A stretch of DNA of 64,000 nucleotides, taken from NCBI GenBank assembly GCA_029237695.1, contig CM055272.1, forward strand, positions 14,620,042 through 14,684,041, read 5' to 3'. Positions 33,795 through 45,925 of this stretch are shown here, one piece after another. The stretch's first letter is position 1. Every line of letters begins with the position of its first letter. The translations under genes were made by a program, and so were the position numbers. The notes below the pieces were generated by a model. The model did not search any database, was not told where the DNA came from, and saw only the letters and a list, made by a program, of their open reading frames with translations. This DNA comes from Conchocele bisecta (taxonomy: Eukaryota; Mollusca; Bivalvia; Lucinida; Thyasiridae).

Positions 33795-34012
33795 AAATAT
33801 AAATAAAATAAACAAATTAGAGGCGATTCAGAATATTTTGCGATGAGAAGCGTAGTTCCGTAACTGACCAGTATGAACTCACGAGATGTGAATATGGAAG
33901 AATATTGACGTCTTGCGTTGTATTATGTTTCAATGGGAAACGAAAGTACGTATACAATACGATATTCACTGGTGTTGCACTCCGTGTCGGCGTAAAATGT
34001 TTCACATTGAAA

Positions 34013-34855
34013 CAAGAGTTGTCAGAAGCCTGGTGGTGCTTTAGTTTAGCGGATATCAAGAATCTGTGTGAAAGGGAAGAGAAATTATAACAAATTTCCC
34101 CCAATGTTAAGTTTGCGAAAGCGCAAAGATTGTGACCCTGGGGTTAGCAGTGGTCTGAGGGCTGTGCATTTGGCATGGCATGATAGAGCACCATTAGAGG
34201 AAGGGCTGTGTAAAATAGCAAGAAGAGCGGTGAGAAGAAGTAGAAATTATAACAAATTTCCACAAACATTGAGTTTATGAAAGTACTAAGACTGTGACCT
34301 TGACCTTGGGGTTGGAGGGGTCAGAGTGTCATGGATTTGTCACAGCATGACAGAAAATCATTAGAGAAAGACACGTTGTGAAACATGAAAACGTTTGGTA
34401 AAAGGAAAGAGAAATTATAACAAATTCACCCCCAATGTTAAGTTTATGAAAGCACAAAGACAGTGACCTTGACCTTGGGGCTAGCGGGGGACTGATCATC
34501 ATTGTTTTGTCACAGCCTGGTAGAGAATCATTAGAGAAAGGCATGTGTGAAATATCAAAACATTTGGTGAAAGGAAACAGAAATTACAACAAATCTCCCC
34601 AACGTTAAGTTTATGAAAGCACAAAGACTGTGACCTTCACCTTGGGGTTAGCATGGGGTCTGAGTGTCATCGATTTGTCATAGTATGATAGAGAATCATT
34701 AGAGAAAGGCATGTGTGAAATAAAAAATGATTGGTGCAAGGAAAACTAAATTATAACAAATTTCCCGTAAAATTGAGTTCATGAAAGCACTAAGACTGTG
34801 CCCTTGATATTGGGGTTAGCAGAGGTCTGAACATCATGGATTTGTCAAAAGGTTT
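34013..34855 (+). mobile_element. HE-5-like element, 5' end and about five units
   Basis: The start CAAGAGTTGTCAGAAGCC matches the HE-5 5' terminus, but the second half of the hairpin is changed. Units of about 167 bp carry GACTGTGACCTTGACCTTGG, CATGGATTTGTCACAGCATG and ATTAGAGAAAGGCATGTGTG. No 3' terminus. Confidence 0.65.
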
Positions 34856-35330
34856 TTACATAGGGTATACCTATGTATAGGGATCGCCTCCGAAAGTTAG
34901 CCACGCCCCAGATCACCCTCGATGCGGTGGTAGGTAGTGATATCTTGGAGTAACCACAACAACAAAATGCATTGTGTTACTCAACGTTTAACTGTCATAC
35001 GCAACCGCTAATTGAAAATAATATTATGAAAAACTACTTGCACTGCACAATATCAACAACGGATGCTCTACGTACAAAAATACATCGGATTATTTTGTTG
35101 CGCGTGATTTGCCCCCATTTGCGGTCATCGCTAAATTTAGTAACAGGGTTAACTCCCCCCTCCGAATACTCTCCGAAACAAGCGACGCGTTTAACACACG
35201 AACTACATCAAGTTTGACCTTCCGACAGCCTATTTTTAAACTCACCCAACACCTGTGCGAAACAAAACTCGCACGTGTAGGTCTAACTGATGTTTAATCC
35301 TCATTCTCTCTCTCTATCGATGGATTTACA
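34856..35330. other. Unassigned intergenic sequence
   Basis: No gene or repeat recognised. A short hairpin CATAGGGTATACCTATG lies at 34860-34876. Confidence 0.4.
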
Positions 35331-35740
35331 GCGGATTTTAGTGACATTCCCGAATTCGGCCTGATTGACATTTGTCTATGGTGGCCAATACACGCCAACA
35401 TGAGTGTCAATTCTACGTTCAGGGAAGAGGTCAATAAGTCAGTATTTAAGGTGATAACTTACAGTCAGGGAACAAATTAATGACAGTATAACACATCCAG
35501 CGTATATTAATACCCATATTAATGCAAGTACATGTACTGAAATACGACAACAAAAAATCTAACAAGTTTGGGCTTCCATACATTGAACATTTTGTCAGCG
35601 GTTTCCCCAATGACGTCATTTGTATGTTTTAATATACTCGATCCGGAGCCAACTATTTCATTCACAAAACAAGTAAACTTGGCGATGTACCGATAAGGCA
35701 TTTGCAGGCGCAACACCGCTTCCGTGGCGGAATGATTGTA
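35331..35740 (-). repeat. Family E dispersed repeat (copy 1, reverse)
   Basis: This is the inverted counterpart of 53015-53355. Shared blocks include GCCAATACACGCCAACATGA, GAACAAATTAATGACAGTAT, GGGCTTCCATACATTGAACA and CCCCAATGACGTCATTTGTA. A piece of the outer part, GCCACGGAAGCGGTGTC (minus strand here), recurs at 47478-47530. Confidence 0.65.
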
Positions 35741-35968
35741 ACTATATTGCTCTTCAATCAGTTTTCAATATATCTATAATAATCATAGATATCTGGAATC
35801 TGTATACTTGAATTGATGATGTCTTGTATCTTTCTGCTATTGCTATGCATAATATGTAATGTTGTTGAATGTTTTGGTACATACTGTAGCAGTGCATACT
35901 GTACTTCAAGTTGTGCCATATCAATAGTTTACCCCTTAACCATTAAAACACTGACAAATAAAATTGCC

Positions 35969-36080
35969 GTCTGCTCATTTTGTATATTTTAATCTCTTTA
36001 AAAACCTGTTTTGGCAGCGCAGTAGAATCGTCTCAGTATGTTTTTGAGGAGAAAATATAAAAATATTTAAAACAGCAGAC
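35969..36080. mobile_element. Family D MITE (copy 3)
   Basis: Ends GTCTGCTCATTTTG and AAAACAGCAGAC, with degenerate inner arms. Confidence 0.6.
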
Positions 36081-36106
36081 GACAATTGTCGTTTCCAGCG
36101 CTTTAA

Positions 36107-36385
36107 AGGTGCATGCCCACTCAGTAAGCCCAAAATGTCATTTATAGGAATTAAATAAGTGTATAACTGATAGTGACGCGCGGTGGTATCAGGCTATTTT
36201 CATATGCAAATGAGGCATGATATTTTTTAATTATTTATACTAAAGAAATGCGTCACCTGAAAAAATAATATTTTCGACAGATTTTAAAGTATGATCATTG
36301 CACATCATAAAATAAATACAGAGATTAAATAGTAATGTCCGTTAACATTTTAAGCAAACACGGTTATCGCCCCTGATATCATTTT
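36107..36385 (-). mobile_element. TTAA-flanked MITE, truncated copy
   Basis: Starts TTAA-AGGTGCATGCCCACTCAG, keeps the TCATATGCAAATGAGGCATG octamer block, and stops at CCCCTGATATCATTTT where a family A fragment joins. The opposite terminus is missing. Confidence 0.7.
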
Positions 36386-36545
36386 AGGCCGGACAAATGG
36401 GGTCAAATCCAATATGCCACCTGCTGGGATGGGGGAAAAGTCTCAAAATCATAATTGGATTATTTACAGAAAAAATATATATTCAGCCAGGTTCTCACCA
36501 CACCAGAGTCACATAGCCCCAGGCCATGAAAGTAGTAGTCAGAGC
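36386..36545 (-). mobile_element. Family A fragment
   Basis: GGCCGGACAAATGGGGTCAA, TCTCAAAATCATAATTGGAT and CACCACACCAGAGTCACATA are diverged family A blocks. It lacks both ends. Confidence 0.55.
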
Positions 36546-36580
36546 TCCCGATAAGGTGGTATACGCACTTATTTTAGCTG

Positions 36581-39500
36581 AATACACATTGATTATCAAC
36601 AATGGGAGTACAGAATACTCACAGCAATGTGAAAATACACATTGATTATCAACAGTGGGAGTACAAAATACTCACAGCAATGTGAAAATACACATTGATT
36701 ATCCACAGTGGGAGTACAAAATACACACAGCAATGTGAAAATACACATTGATTATCAACAGTGGGAGTACAAAATACACACAGCAATGTGAAAATACACA
36801 TTGATTATCAACAGTGGGAGTACACAATACTCACAGCAATGTGAAAATACACATTGATTATCAACAGTGGGAGTACAAAATACTCACAGCAATGTGAAAA
36901 TACACTTGATTATCAACAGTGGGATACATAATACTCACAGCAATGTGAAAATACACATTGATTATCAACAGTGGGAGTACAAAATACTCACAGCAATGTG
37001 AAAATACACATTGATTATCAACAGTGGGAGTACACAATACTCACAGCAATGTGAAAATACACATTGATTATCAACAGTGGGAGTACAAAATACTCACAGC
37101 AATGTGAAAATACACATTGATTATCAACAGTGGGAGTACACAATACTCACAGCAATGTGAAAATACACATTGATTATCAACAGTGGGAGTACAAAATACT
37201 CACAGCAATGTGAAAATACGCATTGATTATCAACAGTGGGAGTACATAATACTCACAGCAATGTGAAAATACACATTGATTATCAACAGTGGGAGTACAG
37301 AATACTCACAGCAATGTGAAAATACACATTGATTATCAACAGTGGGGGAGTACAGATACTCACAGCAATGTGAAAATACACAGTGATTATCAACAGTGGG
37401 ATGTACAATACTCACAGCAATGTGAAAATACACATTGATTATCAACAGTGGGAGTACACAATACTCACAGCAATGTGAAAATACACATTGATTATCAACA
37501 GTGGGAGTACAGAATACTCACAGCAATGTGAAAATACACAGTGATTATCAACAGTGGGAGTACACAATACTCACAGCAATGTGAAAATACACATTGATTA
37601 TCAACAGTGGGAGTACAGAATACTCACAGCAATGTGAAAATACACATGATCATCAGTGGGAGTACACAATACTCACAGCAATGTGAAAATACACATTGAT
37701 TATCAACAGTGGGAGTACAGAATACTCACAGCAATGTGAAAATACACAGTGATTATCAACAGTGGGAGTACACAATACACACAGCAATGTGAAAATACAC
37801 ATTGATTATCAACAGTGGGAGTACACAATACTCACAGCAATGTGAAAATACACATTGATTATCAACAGTGGGAGTACATAATACTCACAGCAATGTGAAA
37901 ATACCCATTGATTATCAACAGTGGGAGTACACAATACTCACAGCAATGTGAAAATACACATTGATTATCAACAGTGGGAGTACAAAATACTCACAGCAAT
38001 GTGAAAATACACATTGATTATCAACAGTGGGAGTACACAATACTCACAGCAAATGTGAAAATACACATTGATTATCAACATGAGAGTACAAAATACACAC
38101 AGCAATGTGAAAATACACATTGATTATCAACAGTGGGAGTACACAATACTCACAGCAATGTGAAAATACACATTGATTATCAACAATGGGAGTACAAAAT
38201 ACACACAGCAATGTGAAAATACACACAGCAATGTGAAAATACACATTGATTATCAACAATGGGAGTACAAAATACACACAGCAATGTGAAAATACACACA
38301 GCAATGTGAAAATACACATTGATTATCAACAATGGGAGTACAAAATACTCACAGCAATGTGAAAATACACATGGATTATCAACAGTGGGAGTACACAATA
38401 CTCACAGCAATGTGAAAATACACATTGATTATCAACAGTGGGAGTACAAAATACTCACAGCAATGTGACAATACGCATTGATTATCAACAGTGGGAGTAC
38501 ATAATACTCACAGCAATGTGAAAATACACATGGATTATCAACAGTGGGAGTACACAATACTCACAGCAATGTGAAAATACACATTGATTATCAACAGTGG
38601 GAGTACATAATACTCACAGCAATGTGAAAATACACATTGATTATCAACAGTGGGAGTACAAAATACACACAGCAATGTGAAAATACACACAGCAATGTGA
38701 AAATACACATTGATTATCAACAATGGGAGTACAAAATACACACAGCAATGTGAAAATACACATTGATTATCAACAATGGGAGTACAAAATACTCACAGCA
38801 ATGTGAAAATACACATTGATTATCAACAATGGGAGTACAAAATACACACAGCAATGTGAAAATACACATTGATTATCAACAGTGGGAGTACAAAATACTC
38901 ACAGCAATGTGAAAATACACATTGATTATCAACAGTGGGAGTACAAAATACTCACAGCAATGTGAAAATACACATTGATTATCAACAGTGGGGAGTACAC
39001 AATACTCACAGCAATGTGAAAATACACATTGATTATCAACAGTGGGAGTACATAATACTCACAGCAATGTGAAAATACACATTGATTATCAACAGTGGGA
39101 GTACATAATACTCACAGCAATGTGAAAATACACATTGATTATCAACAGTGGGAGTACATAATACTCACAGCAATGTGAAAATACACATTGATTATCAACA
39201 ATGGGAGTACATAATACTCACAGCAATGTGAAAATACACATTGATTATCAACAGTGGGAGTACAGAATACTCACAGCAATGTGAAAATACACATTGATTA
39301 TCAACAGTGGGAGTACACAATACTCACAGCTATGTGAAAATACACATTGATTATCAACAGTGGGAGTACAACATACTCACAGCAATGTGAAAATACACAT
39401 TGATTATCAACAGTGGGAGTACACAATACTCACAGCAATGTGAAAATACACATTGATTATCAACAGTGGGAGTACAGAATACTCACAGCAATGTGAAAAT

Positions 39501-39776
39501 ACACATTGATTATCAACAGTGGGAGTACACAATACTCACAGCTATGTGAAAATACACATTGATTATCAACAGTGGGAGTACAGAATACTCACAGCAATGT
39601 GAAAATACACATTGATTATCAACAGTGGGAGTACACAATACTCACAGCAATGTGAAAATACACATTGATTATCAACAGTGGGAGTACAAAATACTCACAG
39701 CAATGTGAAAATACACATTGATTATCAACAGTGGGAGTACATAATACTCACAGCAATGTGAAAATACACATTGATT
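36581..39776. repeat. 53-bp satellite array, about 60 copies
   Basis: The unit CACATTGATTATCAACAGTG + GGAGTACAAAATACTCACAG + CAATGTGAAAATA repeats with a period of 53 bp for 3.2 kb. Units differ mainly at GTAC[A/C/T/G]AATAC and at ACTCAC versus ACACAC. Some units (38200-38330, 38660-38720) carry an extra 21-bp ACACAGCAATGTGAAAATAC copy together with the CAACAATGGG variant, which marks a higher-order block. The minus-strand frames of 60-90 codons exist only because the unit has few stops. No protein is implied. Confidence 0.95.
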
Positions 39777-39796
39777 TTCAAATTGAGTAGTAGAAA

Positions 39797-39860
39797 TACT
39801 GTAATAAAGTTGAAAATGTACTTAGTAAGAACTAAGTAAATTGTCAACTGTATTACAGTA
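39797..39860. repeat. Nested hairpin directly after the 53-bp satellite
   Basis: TACTGTAATAAAGTTGA and TCAACTGTATTACAGTA pair over 17 bp with one mismatch, enclosing a second hairpin ACTTAGT-AAGA-ACTAAGT. It lies 20 bp after the last satellite unit and 5 bp before the HE-2 start. Confidence 0.75.
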
Positions 39861-40167
39861 CAAACTAGAAATGGACGCTTGACGACAAGCGCATGTGTAT
39901 CCCCCTCCCCAGATACACAAGTAGTTTGAAAAAAGGGTGTTCGAGTTATGCTCCGGAGACAAAATCAGTGACGGAAAAACAAAGGGAGATAACTAAAAAA
40001 TTAGTGATGCAAGAGTTGTCATTCTTGCGTGACACACCTTTAGGGTCGTGGTCTTCCAAAGGGTGTTCGAGTTATGCTCCGGACACGAAATCAGTGCACG
40101 AAACTTGTCATTCTTACGAGCGACACACCTTTGGGTCGTCTTCTATGCATGTGTGAAGTTTAATAAA

Positions 40168-41348
40168 CTAGAAAATGTGTTCATAGAACACGGATGTCCC
40201 ACATATCGCTTTGATAATAAATGAGGCCAAATTCCATGTCAAAGTTTTCTTTTACCTGAGCGTTAAAGTTTTTGAAGCACCAAGTATGTGACCTTGACCC
40301 TGGGCTTGGCGGGGGCAGGACGAACGTGGATTTGGCACAGGTCGGTAGAGGACCATTAGGACAATGCATATATGAAATATGAAGCTGATCCGTGAAAGAA
40401 AACAGAAATTATAAGATATTTACCTGAGCGCTAAAGTTTTTGAAGCACTAAGTATGTGATCAATTAACCCTGGCTTGGCGGGGCAGGACGAACGTAGATT
40501 TGGCACAGGGCGGTAGAGGACCATTAGAGCAACGCGTATATGAAATATGAAGTTGATCCGTGAATGGAAAGAAAAATTATAAGATATTTACCTGAGCGTT
40601 AAAGTTTTTGAATTTTTGAATCAAGTATGTGACCTTGACCCTCCCTGGGCTTGGCGGGGGCAGGACGAAACGTGGATTTGCACAGGGCAGTAGAGGACCA
40701 TTAGAGCAATGCGTATATGAAATATGAAGATGATCCATGAAATAAAACAGAAATTATAAGATATTTACCCGAGCGTTAAAGTTTTTGAAGCACTAAGTAT
40801 GTGACCTTGACCCTGGGCTTGGCGGGGGCAGGACGAACGTGGATTTGGCACAGGGCAGTAGAGGACCATTAGAGCAATGTGTATATGAAATATGAAGCTG
40901 ATCCGTGAAAGAAAACAGAAATTATAAGATATTTACCTGAGCGTTAAAGTATTTGAAGCACCAAGTATGTGACCTTGACCCTGGGCTTGGCGGGGGGCAG
41001 GACAAACATGGATTTGGCACAGGGCGGTAGTGAACCATCAGAGCAATGTGCATATGAAATATGAAGCAGATCGGTCGAAGGATGAAGAAATTATGAGACA
41101 TTTACCCGAGTGTTAAAGTTTTGTGACGGACGGACGGACGGACGGGAGGATGGGACGCACGTTCCTACGAATGAATACTTGTTGGGTTTTTACTGTATAA
41201 AAATACCCAACAAGAGTACCCAACACTATCCTAACCCTACCCAATAAGATCCCCGTACGCTTACAACAAGTACCCATTCGTGTGTGCGGACGGACGGACG
41301 GACAAGGGTAACACTAAATGCCCACTCCACTATCGTGGTGGGGCATAA
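40168..41348 (+). mobile_element. HE-3 element nested in HE-2 (copy 2)
   Basis: Start CTAGAAAATGTGTTCATAGA, end CCACTATCGTGGTGGGGCAT-AA, at the same place in the HE-2 unit as the copy at 10615. Five core units at about 168-173-bp spacing. Confidence 0.8.
41167..41281. repeat. Hairpin block in the HE-3 3' region (copy 2)
   Basis: Same arms as 11940-12054, again inside a (GGAC)n tract. Confidence 0.65.
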
Positions 41349-41516
41349 AAATATTCCTAAGGGTGTTCGAGTTATGCTCTGGATACGAAATCAGAGCATC
41401 AACCAACAAAGGGAGATAAGTAAACAAAAATTCCGCGGAATCAAATGTCTCGCCTTGTCCCGCCTTGACCTCGAGCCTGGGCCCGAAAGCAATTTTCACT
41501 GGCCCGAACATATTAT

Positions 41517-41582
41517 ACAATTATTGACTAGTGAGCCAAGGAATATCAAATTATATTCTATGGCTCACTAGTCAATAATTGT
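41517..41582. repeat. Perfect hairpin with 22-bp arms (copy 2)
   Basis: The same arms and loop size as at 12288-12353. Confidence 0.75.
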
Positions 41583-42743
41583 TTTATTATATGATAATAG
41601 TCTGTATATAGCACTTACGACCTTATGCTACTAGACAAAAATTTAAAAAGAATTTGAAAAAAAAAATGAAAAAAGAAAATGGAAAAAAAGTTTAAAAATT
41701 AAAAATAATAATGCTTGCTATTGGAGCCCAAATTTTTTTTTAATAGTCCTATATTTATCTACATATATCTGCACAGGTCCACATAATGCCACAGTATTTT
41801 CAACACAGTTTACGGAAATGTAATATCCAATGTAGTAATTTACCTGTATAAATTACCTGTGGTCAGAGTGGTCAAGACTGGACATTTGCACATGCTAGCA
41901 CATGCACAGGTGAATGGTTCTCCCAGTCTCTATTGTTCAACTGGAGAAGGCTATTGTTCTCTCTACTGGTAAGGTGTACAGAGCACACGAGAAAACGGGT
42001 CTTCATGCATTATTGTCCAGTTTGTAGAGTGTGCAAAACAAAAAAGGGAGATAACTAAAAAATTAGCTACGCAAGAGTTGTCATTCTTGTGCGCGACACA
42101 CCTCCGGGTCGTGGTCTATGCATGTGTGAAGTTTCATGAAAATATTCCAAAGGGTGGTCGAGTTATGCTCCGGACAGGAAATCAGTGCGCGAAAACAAAA
42201 AAGGGAGATAACTAAAAAGTTAGCTATGCAAGAGTTGTCATTCTTGTGCACGACACACCTTTGGTTCGTGGTCTAATTGAATGTGTGAAGTTTCATAAAA
42301 ATATTCCAAAGGGTGGTCGAGTTATGGTCAATCAGTGCGCGAAACAAAAAAAAGAGATAACTCAAAAATTAGCTATGCAAGAGTTGTCATTCTTGTGCGG
42401 GACACACGTTCGGGTCGTGGTCTATGCATGTGTGAAGTTTCATGAAAATATTCCAAAGGGTGGTCGAGTTATGCTCCGGACACGAAATCAGTGAGCGAAA
42501 CAAAAAATGGAGATAACTCAAAAATTAGCTATGCAAGAGTTGTCATTCTTGTGCGCGACACACCTTCGGGTCGTGGTCTATGCAAGTGTGAAGTTTGATG
42601 AAAATATTCCAAAGGGTGTTCGAGTTATGCTCCGGACAAGAAGTGTCTGCGGCGGACCCGGACGCGGCCCGCTGTCAAATCCATAGTATCCCCCGACGGA
42701 GTCCGGGGGATACAATAAGTGAATAAGTAATAATATACTCAAA

Positions 42744-43812
42744 TGAGAGTGCCGAAGGTCACAATATACGCCCGTCGAGGCAAGGCCAGTCAACAAGGGG
42801 AGATAACTCATCTTGACGTGATAAACATGTAAACCAAATTTGGTTACGATCCGTCAAGTAGAACTCGACTCGTTGCGTGGACAAGGATACAGTCCGAAAA
42901 TTAAAATGGCTGCCAAGGGGAGATAAGTATTGGAAATTTTTCAAAATCAATAGGCTTCTTCGTCTTGCCGTGTTAAACATGTATACCAAATTTGGTTATG
43001 ATCGGTCAAAGAGAACTTGAGTTATTGCGTGGAAAAGGATACAGAGTGCGAAAATTAAAAATGGCTGCCAAGGGTAGATAAGTATCGGAAATTTTTCACA
43101 AGAGTGCCGAAAGTCACAATATACGCACGTCGAGGCAAGGCCAGTCAACAAGGGGAGATAACTCATCTTGACGTGATAAACATGTAAACCAAATTTGGTT
43201 ACGATCCGTTAAGTAGAACTCGACTCGTTGCGTGGACAAGTATACAGAGTGCGAAAATTAAAAATGGCTGCCAAGGGGAGATAAGTATCGGACATTTTTA
43301 AAAATCGATAGGTTTCTTCGTTTTGCCGTGATAAACTTGTTTACCGAATTTGGTTATGATCGGTTAAGTATAACTTGAGTTATTGTGTGGACAATTGCGA
43401 AAATTGAAAATGGTTGCCAAGGGGAGATAAGTATCAGATTTTTTTCAAAATCAATACGCTTCTTTGTCTTGCCATGATAAACATTTATACCGAATTTGGT
43501 TTCGATCGGTGCAGTATAACTTGAAATATTGCGTGGACAAGGATACAGAATGCCAAAATTAAAAATGGCCGCCAATGAGAGATAAGTCATCGGAAATGTT
43601 TCAAAATCAATAGGCTTCTTCGTTTTGCCGTGATAAACATGCATAGCGAATTTGGTTTCGATCGGTGAAGCAGAAATTGAGTGATTGCGTGGACAAGGAT
43701 ACAGAGTGCGAAAAATAAAAATGGCCGCCCGCTGCCCGCCCGCTGCCCGCCCGCCGCCCGCCCGTACAAGATGAATACATAATACGTCCCGTTTTTTCAA
43801 ATGGGCGTATAA
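42744..43812 (+). mobile_element. HE-6 element, near-complete copy
   Basis: Starts GAGAGTGCCGAAGGTCACAA (first bases changed) then ATACGCCCGTCGAGGC. A second 5' terminus, CAAGAGTGCCGAAAGTCACA, appears at 43099, so this is either two fused copies or an element within an element. Ends CGTCCCGTTTTTTCAAATGG and GCGTATAA. ATACGCCC is the reverse complement of GGGCGTAT. About six units of about 170 bp; a CCCGCCCGCTGCC tract precedes the end. Confidence 0.75.
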
Positions 43813-43993
43813 TAAGTGAATGTTTAAATTGTTTTGATCATTTGTTCCCTATTTAATAATGAAGAAAATCAGTAATCCAAATGCAAAAATAAAATACGCA
43901 TTTAATTGTAAATAAGAGGGTACAATACTCTTTGGACAGAAAGCTTATCTGGAGCTCTGTACTTTACAGATTTTCAATAAACAACAAAGTCAA

Positions 43994-44470
43994 CAAGAGT
44001 GCCGAAGTGCCGAGTGCGAAAATTAAAAATGGCTGCCAAGGGTCGAATTTTTCAAAATCAAGACTTCTTCGTATTGACGTGATAAACATGTAGACCGAAT
44101 TTGGTTACGAGCGATAAAGTAGAACATGAGTTATTGTGTGGACAATGATACAGAGTGCGAAAAATAAAAATGGCCGCCAAGGGGAGATAAGTCATCGGAA
44201 AATTTTCATAATCAATAAGCTTCTTCGTCTTGCCATGATAAACATGTATACCAAATTTGTTTACGATCGATGAAGAAGAACTTGAGTTATTGCGTGGACA
44301 AGGATACGGAGTGCGAAAAATAAAAATGGCCGCCAAGGGGAGATAAGTAATAGGAAATGTTTGAAAATAAATAGGCTTCTTCGTCTTGCCGTGACAAACA
44401 TGTATACCGAATTTGGTTAAATCAGTCAAGTAGAACTCTAGTTATTGCGTGGACAAGCTGTGCCCGCCCG
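43994..44470 (+). mobile_element. HE-6 element, 3'-truncated
   Basis: Starts CAAGAGTGCCGAAGTGCC, contains about 2.5 units, and stops at CTGTGCCCGCCCG without the final hairpin. The spacer 43813-43993 includes a family G end fragment (AAGCTTATCTGGAGCTCTG). Confidence 0.7.
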
Positions 44471-45149
44471 TTTGCTAAATAGTTTGCATGCGTTGAGAAA
44501 GCAAGAACGGACGATTGTTCTATGAAAATTTTATGCCTGTAGCTGCTATTTTAAGAAAAATATCGTAAAAAAAAACCGGCCATTTTTGTCCGATAATCTA
44601 GAGGATCCCTGTACAGTAGTAAGTCGTTACTTTTTTTTTAAAACATTTGGAAATAATACCAAATTACGAATGCCAGGAAGTACTATGAACTTGATCAGTA
44701 GAAAACTAAACAGACTAATCACGGTCGTAGACACCATCACAGCGCGCCATGGCACTATTTTGGCTCTAGAAAAATAGAGGGGGAGGGGGTCTCCCCCTGA
44801 AAAAGAATTTCAACCTAGACCTTCAAAATGGTGTTATTTGTTACCCCAGAGCCCCTGCTCAATAGTCTGCCGTCGCATTATTATATATTCACCACTACTT
44901 TTTTGACTCCTCCCACAACTCCGCTATATCTTTTTCCCCCATGTTAAATTCCCAGAGAAATCAATTTTTCGTAATAAAATCAATATTTAACCAAATTTCA
45001 CGAAATAAAAAGAAGGCTCATTCTTAAATTTTGATAAAATTTAACATTATCAAAAGAAATATTGTATTTGCATTGTATATATAGCCGTAAAATTTGGGCA
45101 GGTTTTGTGAAACAGACAGTAGTAGATACTTCTTTCCTAATATTTGTAA
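44471..45149. repeat. Unassigned sequence with family H block
   Basis: The block 44930-45120 (CATGTTAAATTCCCAG, AATAAAAAGAAGGCTCATTC, GTGAAACAGACAGTAGTA) recurs diverged at 54575-54780. The rest shows no known repeat; GGAGGGGGTCTCCCCCTG near 44780 is a short hairpin. Confidence 0.45.
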
Positions 45150-45325
45150 ACAGTGTAGATCATGATGAGCCGGCTCGTAACTAACCGTCTCATCAAGATC
45201 TGCACCATCTGTGAATATTTGTTAATGTTTACAAAATGACCCCCTTTTCTGCATAATGGAACAGTGTCAAACTTAACATGAAACAGTCCATGTCAGTTAC
45301 ATGTACTTTAGGGGTGAAAGGGTTT
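45150..45325. repeat. Family B dispersed repeat (copy 2)
   Basis: CAGTGTAGATCATGATGAGC, CGTCTCATCAAGATCTGCAC and ACTTTAGGGGTGAAAGGGTT match the other family B copies. Confidence 0.6.
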
Positions 45326-45576
45326 ACTAGGTGGGACAACAACCCCGCAATATATTGGTGTGAACTGACGGTTCGACAATGCCATAAAATAATACATGTA
45401 TGCCCAGTTTTTCAAAACAGCATATAACAATACAGAAATGTGGCCTGTCAACACACTTTATCCCGTCAACACAGTGCTATGTGCCGTGAAACACGGTGCC
45501 GTGAAACATTTTTGATATCCAGTCAATACAATTTTTGAATTTTACAGCCATTTGTATGTGTTGACGGGATAAATAG

Positions 45577-45716
45577 AATAGTAGGTTAGTGCCGTGAATG
45601 GGAAAACATATCTGGCGCGGCACGGAAACGGGATGTGCTCGGCAGAGCCTCGCCCATCCCGTTTCCTGAGCCTTGCCAGATAGTTTTTTCCCATTCACGG
45701 CACTAACCTACTATTC
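45577..45716. repeat. Large foldback 1
   Basis: AGAATAGTAGGTTAGTGCCG + TGAATGGGAAAA pairs with TTTTCCCATTCA + CGGCACTAACCTACTATTCT. An inner stem GGAAACGGGATG/CATCCCGTTTCC sits in the loop. A partial third copy of the right arm occurs at 45860-45895. Confidence 0.85.
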
Positions 45717-45730
45717 TCTATCTATTTTCC

Positions 45731-45836
45731 TTATTTCTGAACCAAAGTATATGTTTGTGACCACTCATTTGAACCGTCTCGGCGAGACAGTTCAAATGAG
45801 TGGTCACAACATATACCTTTGGTTCAGAAATAAAGA
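45731..45836. repeat. Large foldback 2
   Basis: TATTTCTGAACCAAAGTATA + TGTTTGTGACCACTCATTTG + AA pairs almost perfectly with the sequence to 45836 around GTCTCGGCGAGAC. A related hairpin is at 47647-47725. Confidence 0.85.
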
Positions 45837-45925
45837 AATTCTTGAGCCTTGCCGGATATTTTTTCCCATTCACGGCACTGACCTACTATTCTCTATCACA
45901 CTTATTTTAACTCTATATTGCCCCA

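Larger units (their letters stand above)
39865..42715 (+). mobile_element. HE-2 composite element, shorter copy (2.85 kb)
   Basis: The termini match the copy at 10245-14034: start CTAGAAATGGACGCTTGACG, end TATCCCCCGACGGAGTCCGG-GGGATACAA. The nested HE-3 lies at the same internal site and the palindrome/array block follows in the same order. Differences are fewer 155-bp units on the left, five instead of seven 168-bp units, and one instead of four AATGCTTGCTA blocks. A 5' hairpin change (GTCGAC to GACGAC) weakens the first stem. Confidence 0.8.

Noticed and set aside
37230..38741. Several 67-91-codon minus-strand frames rich in YFHIAV and VDNQCVF
   Set aside because: They are translations of the 53-bp satellite. 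The period is not a multiple of three, so the frames only reflect a stop-poor unit and break wherever the variant changes.
36581..39776. A regular repeat array resembling a CRISPR at first sight
   Set aside because: There are no unique spacers, the whole 53-bp unit repeats, and the context is a eukaryotic transposon-rich region.
43354..43800. 148-codon minus-strand frame with repeated FRTLYPCPRN
   Set aside because: It is the reverse strand of HE-6 units. The repeated peptide follows the DNA period.
44586..44777. TCTAGAGGATCC near 44598, resembling a cloning-vector polylinker
   Set aside because: Only 12 bp match and no other vector sequence surrounds them, so a chance match is more likely than contamination.
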